DNA of 46,584 nucleotides. It comes from Cenarchaeum sp. SB0675_bin_21. Lineage in GTDB: Archaea > Thermoproteota > Nitrososphaeria > Nitrososphaerales > Nitrosopumilaceae. Location: contig VYCS01000033.1 in NCBI GenBank assembly GCA_009843815.1, positions 1 through 46,584 on the forward strand, written 5' to 3'. The notes under the pieces are model-generated. The model searched no databases, had not been told where the DNA came from, and saw nothing but the letters and a program-made list of their open reading frames with translations. This document shows, one piece after another, positions 26,126 to 34,819 of the stretch (position 1 is the first letter of the stretch; each line of letters opens with the position of its first letter). The translations under genes were made by a program, and so were the position numbers.

Positions 26126-27319
26126 ATGTTGCACTTGGTAACAATAGTCTCAGTATTTGTAATATTGAGCATAGCAACTATCCCCACAACGTTTGCAGAT
26201 CAAGACCCCACAATCGTACTAAACAAGGAAGGATCCGCCATACCCGGTTGTGAAGAGACCGACGACTGTTTTGTACCCAGTACAGTTACCATAAATGTGG
26301 GTGGAGAAGTAGTTTGGAAGAATGTTGACAGAACCTACCACAGTGCCACCAGTGGCATAATAAGGGATGGGGGTCCAGATGGCATATTCGATAGCGGTTT
26401 GTTTCCTCCGGGCGAGGAATTTTCTCACACATTTGATGCACCTGGTGAATATCCATACTATTGTATTGTCCACCCATGGATGAGGGGTCTGGTGATCGTA
26501 CAAGAGGCTGTAGACGATACCCCATCGGTCCAACCATACGTCAATGTAGAAGGCAACTTTTTCATGGAGTTTCCTGAAGGGTGGACTGTTCAAAGTATGG
26601 ATAGTACCGATCAGCCAAATGTAATAGCAACAAATCCCACGGCTGACATCATACCCTCAAACATAACATTACACATCAATGAAGCAGGTAATAACACACT
26701 AAATTCTATTCGTGAAAGTAGGATTGCAAATTTAGAGGGTCTGGCAGATGATAGTAATTTTCAGGTTTTAAACAATACATTAACAACCATAAACAACCTT
26801 GATGCTTTCATATTCGATACTACAGATGTACTTGATTCAGATGATGGTACCATAGAGACCAAACATCGCGAGGTGACAATTATAGCATCAGGGAAAATCT
26901 ATACGTTTCTGCTCAGTACTGCCCTGAATAACTTTGATTCGGAAGTGCGCGTGTTTGATCACTCACTGGAATCGTTCACAACAGATGCTCACATATTATC
27001 TTCTGGTTACTATTACGAAAAATTTAGAACGTTGATACTATCATTTGATGAACCCATTACACTATCAGATGGATGGCAGGATAACATACAGTTACGGAGT
27101 ATTGGTCCTAATGGTATCAATACATTAACACCAAGTACAATATCAAAGAACCTGGTTCCAGATGGTGCAAGTATGGTATGGATTGTATTCCCATATTCTG
27201 ATGTGGAACAATTGGCAGACATAACTAGTTTAACAGTGGTTGTTGAACCAGATACGTTCACAGATAGTCAAGACATCTACAACGGCTTGACTATATTTTC
27301 GGTTACGATTTTGGATTAA
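26126..27319 (+). CDS. Secreted blue-copper (plastocyanin-like) protein with PsbP-like region
   Basis: The 397-residue protein has a signal peptide (about residues 1-24, ending TTFA). Its cupredoxin domain (30-125) keeps all type 1 copper ligands: H72 in TYHSATSG, C113 in YYCIVHPW, H116 and M119. C42 and C48 probably form a disulfide. Residues about 130-290 look like a PsbP/lipoprotein-type domain (FMEFPEGWTVQSM), followed by a beta-rich C-terminal domain. Ammonia-oxidising archaea use many such proteins as extracellular electron carriers in place of cytochromes. Its cupredoxin is the closest relative in this window to the domain fused to the nuclease at 11945. The gene converges on the HD gene with a 17-bp overlap. 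Confidence 0.85.
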   Translation: MLHLVTIVSVFVILSIATIPTTFADQDPTIVLNKEGSAIPGCEETDDCFVPSTVTINVGGEVVWKNVDRTYHSATSGIIRDGGPDGIFDSGLFPPGEEFSHTFDAPGEYPYYCIVHPWMRGLVIVQEAVDDTPSVQPYVNVEGNFFMEFPEGWTVQSMDSTDQPNVIATNPTADIIPSNITLHINEAGNNTLNSIRESRIANLEGLADDSNFQVLNNTLTTINNLDAFIFDTTDVLDSDDGTIETKHREVTIIASGKIYTFLLSTALNNFDSEVRVFDHSLESFTTDAHILSSGYYYEKFRTLILSFDEPITLSDGWQDNIQLRSIGPNGINTLTPSTISKNLVPDGASMVWIVFPYSDVEQLADITSLTVVVEPDTFTDSQDIYNGLTIFSVTILD

Positions 27320-27923
27320 GTGTGTCATTTAGGAATACAGGCTCTAACCCGCATGACTCTAGTGTAATATCTACCTGACTTTGAATAGTGGAAACGTCAA
27401 AACACATTCCGTCTCGTATGGCCAACAGATACATTCGGAGACGGGATGTCTTTCTTCTCATCTTGACCACATCCATAGATGAATCAGTTACAGATTTTAG
27501 ATTAACCAGTATGTCCGCCAACTTTACTACTTTTGCCCGTGGTGAGGCAACACTAAGGCGTTGCGCATACTCTATCTCCCGTGAGCGTCTAGGCAATCTA
27601 CCATCCTTGGAAAGAGATGAAACCATATCTGCAATTACACGTCCAAATTTGTTGTTTATTTCATCATAATTCGTGCTTGTATCCTCAATTATATCGTGTA
27701 GCCAGGCCGCACTTAGTATGACATCATCATCTATACCCGCATCCGCCAATGTATCAACAACCTGTTTTACATGATCTATGGTGAAGCCATCACGGCGTCG
27801 CATTGTACCATGCTTGGCTTGAGCATATAGGCGGGCATCTACAACTTGCACATTACAACTTGTAGGCACATTATAATAACAACTTTGTGTAGGCATATGC
27901 GCAACTGTTCTGTTTGATACCAT
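27303..27923 (-). CDS. HD-domain phosphohydrolase, SpoT/MESH1-like
   Basis: The 206-residue protein has the HD signature of the RelA/SpoT hydrolase and MESH1 group: RRRDGFTIDH (H51), WLHDIIEDTSTNY (H76-D77, E80-D81), and KLADILVNL (D137). There is no synthetase or TGS domain. A role in hydrolysing (p)ppGpp or a related nucleotide (for example NADPH, as in MESH1) is suggested by family only. The start is uncertain: ATG at 27923 or 27896; a TATA-like stretch near 27942 fits neither perfectly. It overlaps the 3' end of the convergent cupredoxin gene by 17 bp. Confidence 0.75.
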   Translation of the reverse strand: MVSNRTVAHMPTQSCYYNVPTSCNVQVVDARLYAQAKHGTMRRRDGFTIDHVKQVVDTLADAGIDDDVILSAAWLHDIIEDTSTNYDEINNKFGRVIADMVSSLSKDGRLPRRSREIEYAQRLSVASPRAKVVKLADILVNLKSVTDSSMDVVKMRRKTSRLRMYLLAIRDGMCFDVSTIQSQVDITLESCGLEPVFLNDTLNPKS

Positions 27924-28010
27924 CGGTAAATTCAGATACTAAATTTTCATGTGTTCTATAGGCACGTATGCTCCTGAGCGGTTTTGTTTTTAAAATTAAA
28001 GTTGCACTTC

Positions 28011-28310
28011 TCATTTGTTTTTACGAGAGAGGCTGCCTATATTGATCAAGTCTGGGCTAGACTGTTTTTGCATGCCTTTTGTCTGCCACCTCAGCAATAC
28101 CTCCTTGAAGGCTTCCGCATCTTCCTCACTCTCAGTATACATAAGCATAGTAACCCATCTTCCCTTACCTGCTTTGCCTCCTACAGAGTTCATCCAGAAT
28201 GTATCGGGCAACGACATCATGACCCGGTTATCCGGGCTAGACGCAATATCATCCCATCGCTTTGAAATAAATCGCATGATCTGTGCCATCTCTTCTTTTC
28301 TTATCAACAA
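28011..28310 (-). CDS. Small hypothetical protein
   Basis: The 99-residue protein begins with a helix (KEEMAQIMRFISKRWDD). It continues with an alpha/beta core (RVMMSLPDTFWM, GRWVTMLMYTESEEDAEAFKE) and ends in a basic tail. The frame starts at a TTG at 28310, 26 nt below a clear AATTTAAATT box, so the TTG is a credible leaderless start. It is transcribed away from cdvA. I do not recognise the family. Gene-like composition and the promoter support it. Confidence 0.6.
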   Translation of the reverse strand: MLIRKEEMAQIMRFISKRWDDIASSPDNRVMMSLPDTFWMNSVGGKAGKGRWVTMLMYTESEEDAEAFKEVLLRWQTKGMQKQSSPDLINIGSLSRKNK

Positions 28311-28330
28311 TATATGGTGGTAAAGCGCGA

Positions 28331-28340
28331 AATTTAAATT
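28331..28340 (-). promoter_or_regulatory. TATA box selecting a TTG start
   Basis: AATTTAAATT is palindromic enough to serve either strand, but its centre is 26 nt from the TTG at 28310 on the minus strand. Confidence 0.5.
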
Positions 28341-28476
28341 TTTGATATGACAAAATCTAGCACAACTCAGAGCTCAACATAAAATTGACTTGTGGAACGT
28401 TGTTAACAAAATTTACCCAAATAATTAAAACGGTTTGACATAACAATCCTAATACTAAATATATCATCCAAGTACA

Positions 28477-29481
28477 ATGAATGAGAATAAACTCGGAATA
28501 ATGGGAAAACCAGTAAATGACATGTATGGCGCATATATGGGGAAAGCGGTTGGTACAGCAACTGACATTGACGGTACAGTTACATCGGTGGGCGTAGACT
28601 GTGGACTTCAAGGTCTGACAGAGATCCCCATCAGACATTTAGTAATACAGGAGGAATCCATCGTATATGTACCTCAATGGAGACTCGATTCACAAAAAAT
28701 ATTGCGTAAAAAAACGTTTCTGATTAGACGACTTCAGGCATTAAATACAATCCTCTTAGAAAATGATGCGTTAAAGGAAGATTCTGAACCCGTACGTAAA
28801 TTTTATGAGGAGAAATTAGATGCGATAAAAAATATCGAAGGTGAAGTGCTAGAAACATTAGTAAATAGATTAGAAGAACTAGGACAGCAATCAGCCCTCG
28901 CAAAATCAATGCATTTTGATGCAACTATACAATACAAGAGTAGTGAAATAGAGGAGAGTGACTACAAGACCGCAAAGGCAGAAGTATCTACAATCCTAGA
29001 GAGAATAGACTATGAGATCGAAGAGATCAAAAGCATGCAGGACAGATTGGCCGAACAATCCACCGCTGAATCTCAGGTTCGACACACAGAAGTATCAGAG
29101 GAAATAACAATTCAAGAAGATGAGAGTATTTCGTCTGAAATATCCACAGAACAAGTTTCTGTTGCAGAGGCACCGATTGTGGAAGCAGTTGCTGCGGAAG
29201 CACCAGCTGTTGAAGAGCCCGTTGTAGAGGCACCGATTGAAGCACCCATGACTGCAGTTATGGACGGCATAGCACCTGCACAGGACATACCAAAGTATGA
29301 CATCCCAGAGCCGCCACAGGCATATGTTCCTAGTGACATACCACCACCAGCACCCAAATATGACATTCCAGCACCACCTAGAACAGATGCTCCCAGTGAC
29401 ATACAGTCACCAGCACCAAAGTACAACATACCTGCTCCTTCCCCAAAGAACGATTGGTTGTCTCGAATGACCTCACAATAG
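28477..29481 (+). CDS. cdvA: CdvA, archaeal cell-division protein
   Basis: The 334-residue protein has the CdvA layout. An N-terminal PRC-barrel-like domain (about residues 1-80, with GIMGKPVNDMYGAYMGKAVG) is followed by a long coiled coil (about 85-195). A linker rich in Ala, Val and Glu comes next, then Pro/Tyr-rich near-repeats of KYDIPAPP, and a conserved C-terminal tail KNDWLSRM. CdvA binds DNA and membrane and recruits the ESCRT-III homologue CdvB through its C-terminus (known in Sulfolobales). In Nitrosopumilales the Cdv proteins form the division ring. The repeats number about three and may vary between strains. cdvB and cdvC are not in this window. The T-run after the gene (29482-29489) may terminate transcription. 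Confidence 0.88.
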   Translation: MNENKLGIMGKPVNDMYGAYMGKAVGTATDIDGTVTSVGVDCGLQGLTEIPIRHLVIQEESIVYVPQWRLDSQKILRKKTFLIRRLQALNTILLENDALKEDSEPVRKFYEEKLDAIKNIEGEVLETLVNRLEELGQQSALAKSMHFDATIQYKSSEIEESDYKTAKAEVSTILERIDYEIEEIKSMQDRLAEQSTAESQVRHTEVSEEITIQEDESISSEISTEQVSVAEAPIVEAVAAEAPAVEEPVVEAPIEAPMTAVMDGIAPAQDIPKYDIPEPPQAYVPSDIPPPAPKYDIPAPPRTDAPSDIQSPAPKYNIPAPSPKNDWLSRMTSQ

Positions 29482-29489
29482 ATTTTTTT
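29482..29489 (+). terminator. Oligo-T terminator after cdvA
   Basis: GATTTTTTT directly follows the stop codon. Archaeal RNA polymerase terminates at T-runs without a hairpin. Confidence 0.4.
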
Positions 29490-29549
29490 AAATGCGCCCA
29501 TATCTAGGCGCTTTCTTAATATCGGAGGTATATCCTTCCACATCATATA

Positions 29550-31436
29550 ATGGAAACCTACTCCACAAATCTTGGAAGGAATGACTCATCCATTAGATAT
29601 AATGCATCAAAAGATAATGTACAATTTTGGGATGAGCAGGCACGACTACTACACTGGTTTACGCCATGGGAAGAGACGCTTCAATGGAGTCCGCCCTTTG
29701 CCAGATGGTTCGTTGGAGGTACCACCAACATATCATATAATGCATTAGACATACATCAAGACGATATTGCCAGCAAGCCGGCCATACTTTGGGAGGGTGA
29801 AGATAATACATCACAGGCAGTATCATACGATACGCTATACCGCCAAGTACAAAGAGCTGCCAACCTGTTAAAGTCGCTGGGCGTCAAGAAGGGAGATCGT
29901 ATAACAATATACCTTCCCATGATTCCTGAGATAATAGTATCCATGATGGCGTGCGCCCGTATAGGTGCAGTTCACACGGTAGTGTTTTCGGGTTTTAGTG
30001 CAAAATCACTTACAGACCGAATGAACGATTCCGGTTCTACCATATTGATTACCGCAGATGTCGGGTATCGTCGCGGCAAAAAGATCCCATTGGCCCAGAC
30101 AGCTCAGGAGGCCCTAAGATCATCACCAAAAATACAACACGTCATAGTTGTACAACGTGAAGATACAATACCATCCAGTTGGATACCATGGACAGAGATT
30201 CATAATAAAAGTGACAATTGTGTTGCAGAGCCGGTCAAGTCAACGGACCCATTATTCATACTATACACATCAGGTACTACAGGTAAGCCAAAGGGTGTGT
30301 TACATGGTACCGGAGGATACATGACCCACATACATTCTACATTCAGGTGGGCATTTGATATACAGAATACAGATATCTACCACTGTACAGCAGATGTGGG
30401 TTGGGTAACTGGTCATAGTTATGTTGCATATGCTCCCTTTCTGTGTGGAGCCACACAGGTCATGTATGAGGGTGCGCCAGACTATCCTAGTCCATCCAGA
30501 ACATGGCAGATACTAGAAAAGTACAACGTCAGTATATTCTACACCACACCAACTGCACTGCGCATGCTTATGAGACATGACAGTATGGCGGCAAAATCAC
30601 ATGATCTAAGCTCCCTAAGACTACTAGGGAGCGTAGGCGAGCCCATAAACCCAGAGGTGTGGAGGTGGTATCATGACACAATAGGTGCTGGTAGGTGCCC
30701 AGTCATAGATACATGGTGGCAGACAGAGACAGGTGGTATGTTGATATCGGCCTTGCCTGGAATAGAGAGTATTCCGTTAAAGCCAGGGTCCGGAACGCTA
30801 CCAATTCCTGGCATAGATATGTCAATACTAGATGAGAATGGAGCTGTTGTACCTCCAGATACTAAAGGGTATTTGGTGGTGCGCAACCTCTGGCCAGGCA
30901 TGATGTTAACACTGTGGGGTGATGAACAGAAATATCGCGATACATACTGGTCTAGGTTTCCCAACTGTTACTATCCTGGAGATTATGCCATACAAGACAA
31001 GGATGGCTACATGTGGTTGTTGGGTCGAGCCGATGACATACTAAAGGTGTCCGGTCACCGTATTGGAACGGCAGAGTTGGAGAGTTGTCTGATATCTCAT
31101 GAGAGAGTTGCCGAGTCTGCCGTTATAGGGATACCTGATGAGATTCGTGGTGAGGGAATAGTGGCTTTTGTTGTACTGCGTTCTGGAATGGATAGTGCAG
31201 GCATGGAGTCTGAGTTAAAAAAGATGGTATCCGACCAGATAGGGGCAGTAGCCAGACCGGATGCCATACACATAGTACCCATACTACCAAAGACCCGCAG
31301 TGGCAAGATAATGCGAAGGTTGCTAAAAGGTTTGATTACCGGCGAGCAGATAGGCGATACCACCACTATGGAGGAACCCGGAGCGCTAGATGAGGTACGT
31401 CGTGTATTGAGAGTGACCACCAACAATACCAAATGA
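29550..31436 (+). CDS. acsA: AMP-forming acetyl-CoA synthetase
   Basis: The 628-residue protein has all adenylate-forming motifs: YTSGTTGKPKGV at 239-250 (P-loop), DTWWQTETGG at 387-396, GRADDILKVSGHR at 492-504 (hinge), and KTRSGKIMRR at 581-590 with the catalytic lysine. The tryptophan in TWWQTE limits the acyl pocket and points to acetate or propionate. It makes acetyl-CoA from acetate, ATP and CoA in the cytosol. In autotrophic thaumarchaea the 3-HP/4-HB cycle uses ADP-forming enzymes, so this gene is more likely for acetate or propionate salvage (inference). The lysine in KTRSGK is the usual acetylation control site. The length matches the family (about 630-650). Confidence 0.93.
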   Translation: METYSTNLGRNDSSIRYNASKDNVQFWDEQARLLHWFTPWEETLQWSPPFARWFVGGTTNISYNALDIHQDDIASKPAILWEGEDNTSQAVSYDTLYRQVQRAANLLKSLGVKKGDRITIYLPMIPEIIVSMMACARIGAVHTVVFSGFSAKSLTDRMNDSGSTILITADVGYRRGKKIPLAQTAQEALRSSPKIQHVIVVQREDTIPSSWIPWTEIHNKSDNCVAEPVKSTDPLFILYTSGTTGKPKGVLHGTGGYMTHIHSTFRWAFDIQNTDIYHCTADVGWVTGHSYVAYAPFLCGATQVMYEGAPDYPSPSRTWQILEKYNVSIFYTTPTALRMLMRHDSMAAKSHDLSSLRLLGSVGEPINPEVWRWYHDTIGAGRCPVIDTWWQTETGGMLISALPGIESIPLKPGSGTLPIPGIDMSILDENGAVVPPDTKGYLVVRNLWPGMMLTLWGDEQKYRDTYWSRFPNCYYPGDYAIQDKDGYMWLLGRADDILKVSGHRIGTAELESCLISHERVAESAVIGIPDEIRGEGIVAFVVLRSGMDSAGMESELKKMVSDQIGAVARPDAIHIVPILPKTRSGKIMRRLLKGLITGEQIGDTTTMEEPGALDEVRRVLRVTTNNTK

Positions 31437-31580
31437 TGGCCAGAGTTGATGATTCGAGAGCTCTCCATAAACAGCTTTAAACTATAACAGACACAGGATA
31501 CTTGGCTTAATATGGTCGCCTATTTTTACAGGGATATAGCAACCGGCAAGATATTTAATTACATATATCTCACATAATAC

Positions 31581-31973
31581 GTGGTATTCTTCACTGTAAC
31601 TGAGGCCAACGACATACTGCCGGAGGTAGTGAAAAAGTTCGAGATGATACTGGCCAAAAAGAGTAGTATTTCACGTGCTCAGGCCATTCTAGAATCCGCC
31701 ACAAATGCATCGCTATCTGATTTTATACTGGCAAAGCAGCAACTCAACCGTGCCATTACTGAGTACTATCTAGCCATACAGACGCTGGAAGATACTGGTG
31801 TCATCATAAAGAGTATAGAGCAGGGGCTACTGGACTTTCCCGCAAAGATGTTCGATGATGATGTATGGTTGTGTTGGAAGTATAACGAAGAGACTGTGAG
31901 TTTTTGGCATGAGAAAGACTCGGGGTTCATAAACCGAAAGCCACTTGCAACCAGTGATGAGTCATGGGTGTGA
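31581..31973 (+). CDS. DUF2203-family protein
   Basis: The 130-residue protein matches DUF2203: FFTVTEANDILPEV at the start, a helical middle, and the diagnostic end VWLCWKYNEETVSFWHEKD followed by GFINRK. The family occurs in archaea and bacteria with no established function. The start is a GTG at 31581, 25 nt below TATTTAATT (about 31550-31560), again suggesting a leaderless non-ATG start. It lies alone between acsA and the AbrB/MazF remnant. Confidence 0.8.
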   Translation: MVFFTVTEANDILPEVVKKFEMILAKKSSISRAQAILESATNASLSDFILAKQQLNRAITEYYLAIQTLEDTGVIIKSIEQGLLDFPAKMFDDDVWLCWKYNEETVSFWHEKDSGFINRKPLATSDESWV

Positions 31974-32051
31974 CAAGGATGCCCCAGTAACTGCATCATC
32001 CATCCAAACTATCTGGTTATATTTATGAGTAAGAAAAATCTTACATCATGC

Positions 32052-32321
32052 ATGCCAGAATCGATAATGAAGACCGTGACAGTTTCAGGAAAGGGTCAGA
32101 TCTCAATACCGCAGGAGATCAGAAAACAGCTCGCGGTTGAAAAGGGCTCTAAACTGGTGATCATCCTGAAAGACAAAAAACTACTGATCTGCAAGGCATC
32201 TGACATATCACAATCGATAGAGGACAGCTTTGAGGATGTGGTGCGATACTCGGAACGTTCGCTGGAGGAGACATGGGACAACGAGGAGGACGAGGTGTGG
32301 AACAGGTATCTGAAGACGTAA
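32052..32321 (+). CDS. AbrB/MazE-type antitoxin
   Basis: The protein of about 89 residues has a swapped-hairpin AbrB domain: TVSGKGQISIPQEIRKQL then EKGSKLVIILKDKKLLI. An acidic C-terminal tail (SIEDSFEDVVRY, EETWDNEEDEVW) of the kind that neutralises MazF follows. The frame also opens at 32025, but a GGTTATATTT box at 32015-32024 makes the ATG at 32052 the better start. The toxin-like gene begins immediately after. It would bind the toxin and repress the shared promoter. Confidence 0.75.
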   Translation: MPESIMKTVTVSGKGQISIPQEIRKQLAVEKGSKLVIILKDKKLLICKASDISQSIEDSFEDVVRYSERSLEETWDNEEDEVWNRYLKT

Positions 32322-32329
32322 TTCAGTAG

Positions 32330-32653
32330 CGCAGCGTCGTCATACTGCCGTTTCCGTTTTATGATCTGCAGAGGAGGAAAGCTAGGCCCGCAATCATCAT
32401 GTCAAACGACAAATACAACGAACGCTCGGAAGACGTAGTGGCCGTACCGCTTACGTCAAACCTGTGGCCATCCGAATACAGCATGCCAGTTACAAGCCTA
32501 GATATGGAATACGGGGAGCTGGTTATGGACAGCAATGTAAGGATCGACAAGGTGTTTAGCGTAGAGAAAAGGATCATATCAAGACGCATAGGCAGGGTAG
32601 ACAAAAAAACTCATACCGCTATACGCAAACTGCTTTTTGCATTTACCAAGTAG
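32330..32653 (+). pseudogene. MazF/PemK-type toxin with damaged 5' end
   Basis: The frame encodes VVILPFPFYDLQRRKARPAI from 32336, then VAVPLTSNLWPSEYSMPV, then a C-terminal half ending at 32653. This is a complete MazF/PemK domain, including the RP and LTS motifs at the active site. There is no start codon before PFPF. An in-frame TAG lies at 32327, just upstream, and the preceding codons overlap the antitoxin stop. The first usable ATG (32399) would remove the beta hairpin with PFPF and RP, so a functional toxin is unlikely. ATA or CTG initiation cannot be excluded. Confidence 0.7.
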
Positions 32654-33242
32654 CGTGTAGAGCTTGCGGGTAATGGATATTGAGTGCTAGCCATGGCGGT
32701 GTAGCAGCACTAACAAAGCCGGATATCCGGTCGCCGGCGCAATAATGTCTGGCTTGAGGATGTAGTGATATACAGGATGATCATAGAACTCGTTGCCATT
32801 ACACCGACATACGATGGCCATCCGAACGACAAAGCTATTAGACCGATAATGAGCCCGCAAACTTGGGCACCTGCGAATCCACCAAGGCGGCCTGCGAATC
32901 CTACCCTGATGACCTGCGCATCCACTATCATGCGCCTGCGCATACTAGGGGACAATAGGATCCGATAATACATCAGACAAAGGACAACATCCACATAGTT
33001 TTTGTCAAAGTCCGATGGTTTCGGTGCGGTAACCATACAGAAAGAACTGGTAGTGGTAGGCGGTGCGCCATAGCGCGCACTGGATATCCCGGGCCTCGCC
33101 TCTCCGGTTTAGACCAGCCGGAAGACAATCTCCAACCTCTGTTATCTCACGGTCCTGAACTGCTGTATCTTGTAGAAATAGATCAATACAGTGTGTATGT
33201 GGGATTTCAGCTGCGCAGAAACTTATGCACGCCGCTATACTA
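32654..33242. other. Gene-free stretch with repeat debris
   Basis: Open frames on the minus strand (to 33036) match the conceptual translation of debris copies 1 and 2 (PSDFDKNYVDVVL versus LSDFNKNHVSVAL) but lack promoters. At 32868-32945 there are short direct repeats of CACCTGCGAATCC/GCCTGCGAATCC and related CCTGCGCATCC units. I see no real gene. Confidence 0.45.
32925..33110 (+). repeat. Debris repeat family, copy 3
   Basis: It has the same order of blocks as copies 1 and 2: GGGGACAATAGGATCCGATA, CAAAGTCCGATGGTTTCGGTG, ACCATACAGAAAGAACTGG, GGCGGTGCGCCATAGCGCGC and ACTGGATATCCCGGGCCTCG. It sits in an otherwise core region, marking a past insertion. Confidence 0.65.
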
Positions 33243-33252
33243 CATAAATAAG
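33243..33252 (+). promoter_or_regulatory. TATA box for the formate/nitrite-family channel
   Basis: CATAAATAAG is centred 27 nt before the ATG at 33274, which rules out the upstream in-frame start at 33193. Confidence 0.6.
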
Positions 33253-33273
33253 ATAACACAAAAGTCTTACAAT

Positions 33274-34416
33274 ATGGCTCAAGATCAGGATGACACAAAA
33301 GACGACTCTGAACAGGAAGAGTCTCCGCCACGTATAATGACAGGTCTCTTTAACATTCCAGACACCATAAGGGCATTGAGTAATCTGGGAGTTGCAAAGA
33401 CCAAGGTGAATCCAGCGCAGGGAATACTCATGGGTTGGCAGGCAACCGTCTATCTGGCATTTGCCGCATTTTTGGCATGGATGATCGCATCCACAGTAGC
33501 CGTGGACCTGTCTGAGGGTTTGGCCAAGTTTCTCTCGTTTGCCGTATTCGGGTTCTCGGCATTGGTCCTGGTCATACTGTATGGCTCAAATCTGGTAACC
33601 GGGGACTACATGACTAGCGGCATATCGCTTATGACACGCCGCTCCCGGTGGCGAGAGGTGCTCTGGGAATGGTCCATCACTCATTCCGGACACTGGATTG
33701 CGGGTTTTGTCATAGGCTGGATGATAATAATCGGCGCAGGTCAGGCTGGCCCCATAGGATCCACATTAATGAGTACACTTGCAGAGATAGGCACCACAAA
33801 GGTGCATGACCTTTCATGGGATCAACTATTCTATAGAGGTATATTTGCCAACTGGTTGATTGCCATGGGTGTTTGGGGAGGATACAGAACACAGTCAATT
33901 GTCGGAAAGATTCTTCTGATTGGAATTCCCGTATCCGTATTCTTTGCCATAGGGTTTGAGCACAGTATAGTGAATCACTTTGCCTTGGCGGCAGGCATAT
34001 GGGCGGGGGCTGACTACACCTGGGGCGAGGCATGGTTTAACAATCTAGTACCTGTAACATTGGGAAACATAATTGGCGCGATGATATTTCAGGGTATGGT
34101 GTATTGGTATATCGGCGGCATGCAGATATGGCAAGGTCCAAACAAATGGAAGAAGCCGCATGGTACATACAGAGACCTTCTGCGAGCCATACGGGATACA
34201 GGTACCCTAATGCTCTTCTTTGTAGGCATGGCCCCGCTGACTGTCGGAGTCATATTCCTGTATGGTGTTGAACCGATGTTAAACATAAGTGCGGGTGTGG
34301 GTAACCAAAATTGGATAGAACCGATAGGCATAATGATATACCTTGTAGGAACGGCACTTGTGGTAAAGTGGTTCCTTATGCCCAAAAGGCTCTGGTACAA
34401 AATTCCTGACACATAA
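33274..34416 (+). CDS. Formate/nitrite transporter (FNT) family channel
   Basis: The 380-residue protein has an acidic N-terminal tail and about six to eight membrane helices with FNT features. FGFSALVLVILYGSNLVTGDY matches the FNT 'L-GseLfTgN' helix, NWLIAMGVWGGY matches the 'CNwLVclAvwma' segment, and FAIGFEHSIVNHFALAAGI matches the 'GfeHsVaNmf' segment. Nitrite export or import (NirC-like) would suit an ammonia oxidiser, but FocA-type substrates are possible. It is longer than typical FNT proteins (about 270-300) because of N- and C-terminal additions. It ends just before the left boundary of the McrBC island. Confidence 0.85.
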   Translation: MAQDQDDTKDDSEQEESPPRIMTGLFNIPDTIRALSNLGVAKTKVNPAQGILMGWQATVYLAFAAFLAWMIASTVAVDLSEGLAKFLSFAVFGFSALVLVILYGSNLVTGDYMTSGISLMTRRSRWREVLWEWSITHSGHWIAGFVIGWMIIIGAGQAGPIGSTLMSTLAEIGTTKVHDLSWDQLFYRGIFANWLIAMGVWGGYRTQSIVGKILLIGIPVSVFFAIGFEHSIVNHFALAAGIWAGADYTWGEAWFNNLVPVTLGNIIGAMIFQGMVYWYIGGMQIWQGPNKWKKPHGTYRDLLRAIRDTGTLMLFFVGMAPLTVGVIFLYGVEPMLNISAGVGNQNWIEPIGIMIYLVGTALVVKWFLMPKRLWYKIPDT

Positions 34417-34433
34417 CTAGAGTTATACTCTGA

Positions 34434-34735
34434 GCTGGTAACTAAACGTCGCGTAAATTACCGGCCTGCCGTGCGGCAAATGTTGGTGGTGAACCACCAT
34501 TCAGAGGAGATCCTGAAAGATGTCCTTTGTTGGCCTGGCTTTAACGCCCGACCTTTGGACAGCCTGTGCTGGCCATCATATCATTAACACCTGGAGGAAG
34601 CGTACAGGTGCCAAGATGTATCTTCCCTCTCAAAACCATTCCGGCCTTGTTGTACAGTGTGTAAACGGCTTGCGCACGCTTGCTCCACTGATGCCACATC
34701 ACACTCTCATTGATCCACATATATGGCGCAGTAAC
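34434..34735 (-). mobile_element. IS605-type right-end fragment, left border of the McrBC island
   Basis: On the minus strand this repeats the last 250 bp of the TnpB element at 41.2-41.48 kb. It matches the C-terminal codons (AVYTLYNKAGMVLRGKIHL) and then a near-identical right end (GGTGGTTCACCACC, TTTGCCGCACGGCAGGCC, GTTTAGTTACCAGCTC). The rest of tnpB is absent. The right end faces outward, towards the FNT gene. Confidence 0.8.
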
Positions 34736-34819
34736 TGACTACCCTGCAATGCTTTCCTGTCTTGGGCCAAAGTTCGCCGAATTCGGGGTACGGCCTGCCG
34801 GGCGTGAAGGCGACCTGAG

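Noticed and set aside
28724-28924. Minus-strand frames opposite cdvA and other core genes
   Set aside because: They are shadows of well-supported genes and have no signals of their own.
32710-33036. 108-codon membrane-protein gene
   Set aside because: Its N-terminal part equals the conceptual translation of a non-coding repeat family, and the rest spans short direct repeats.
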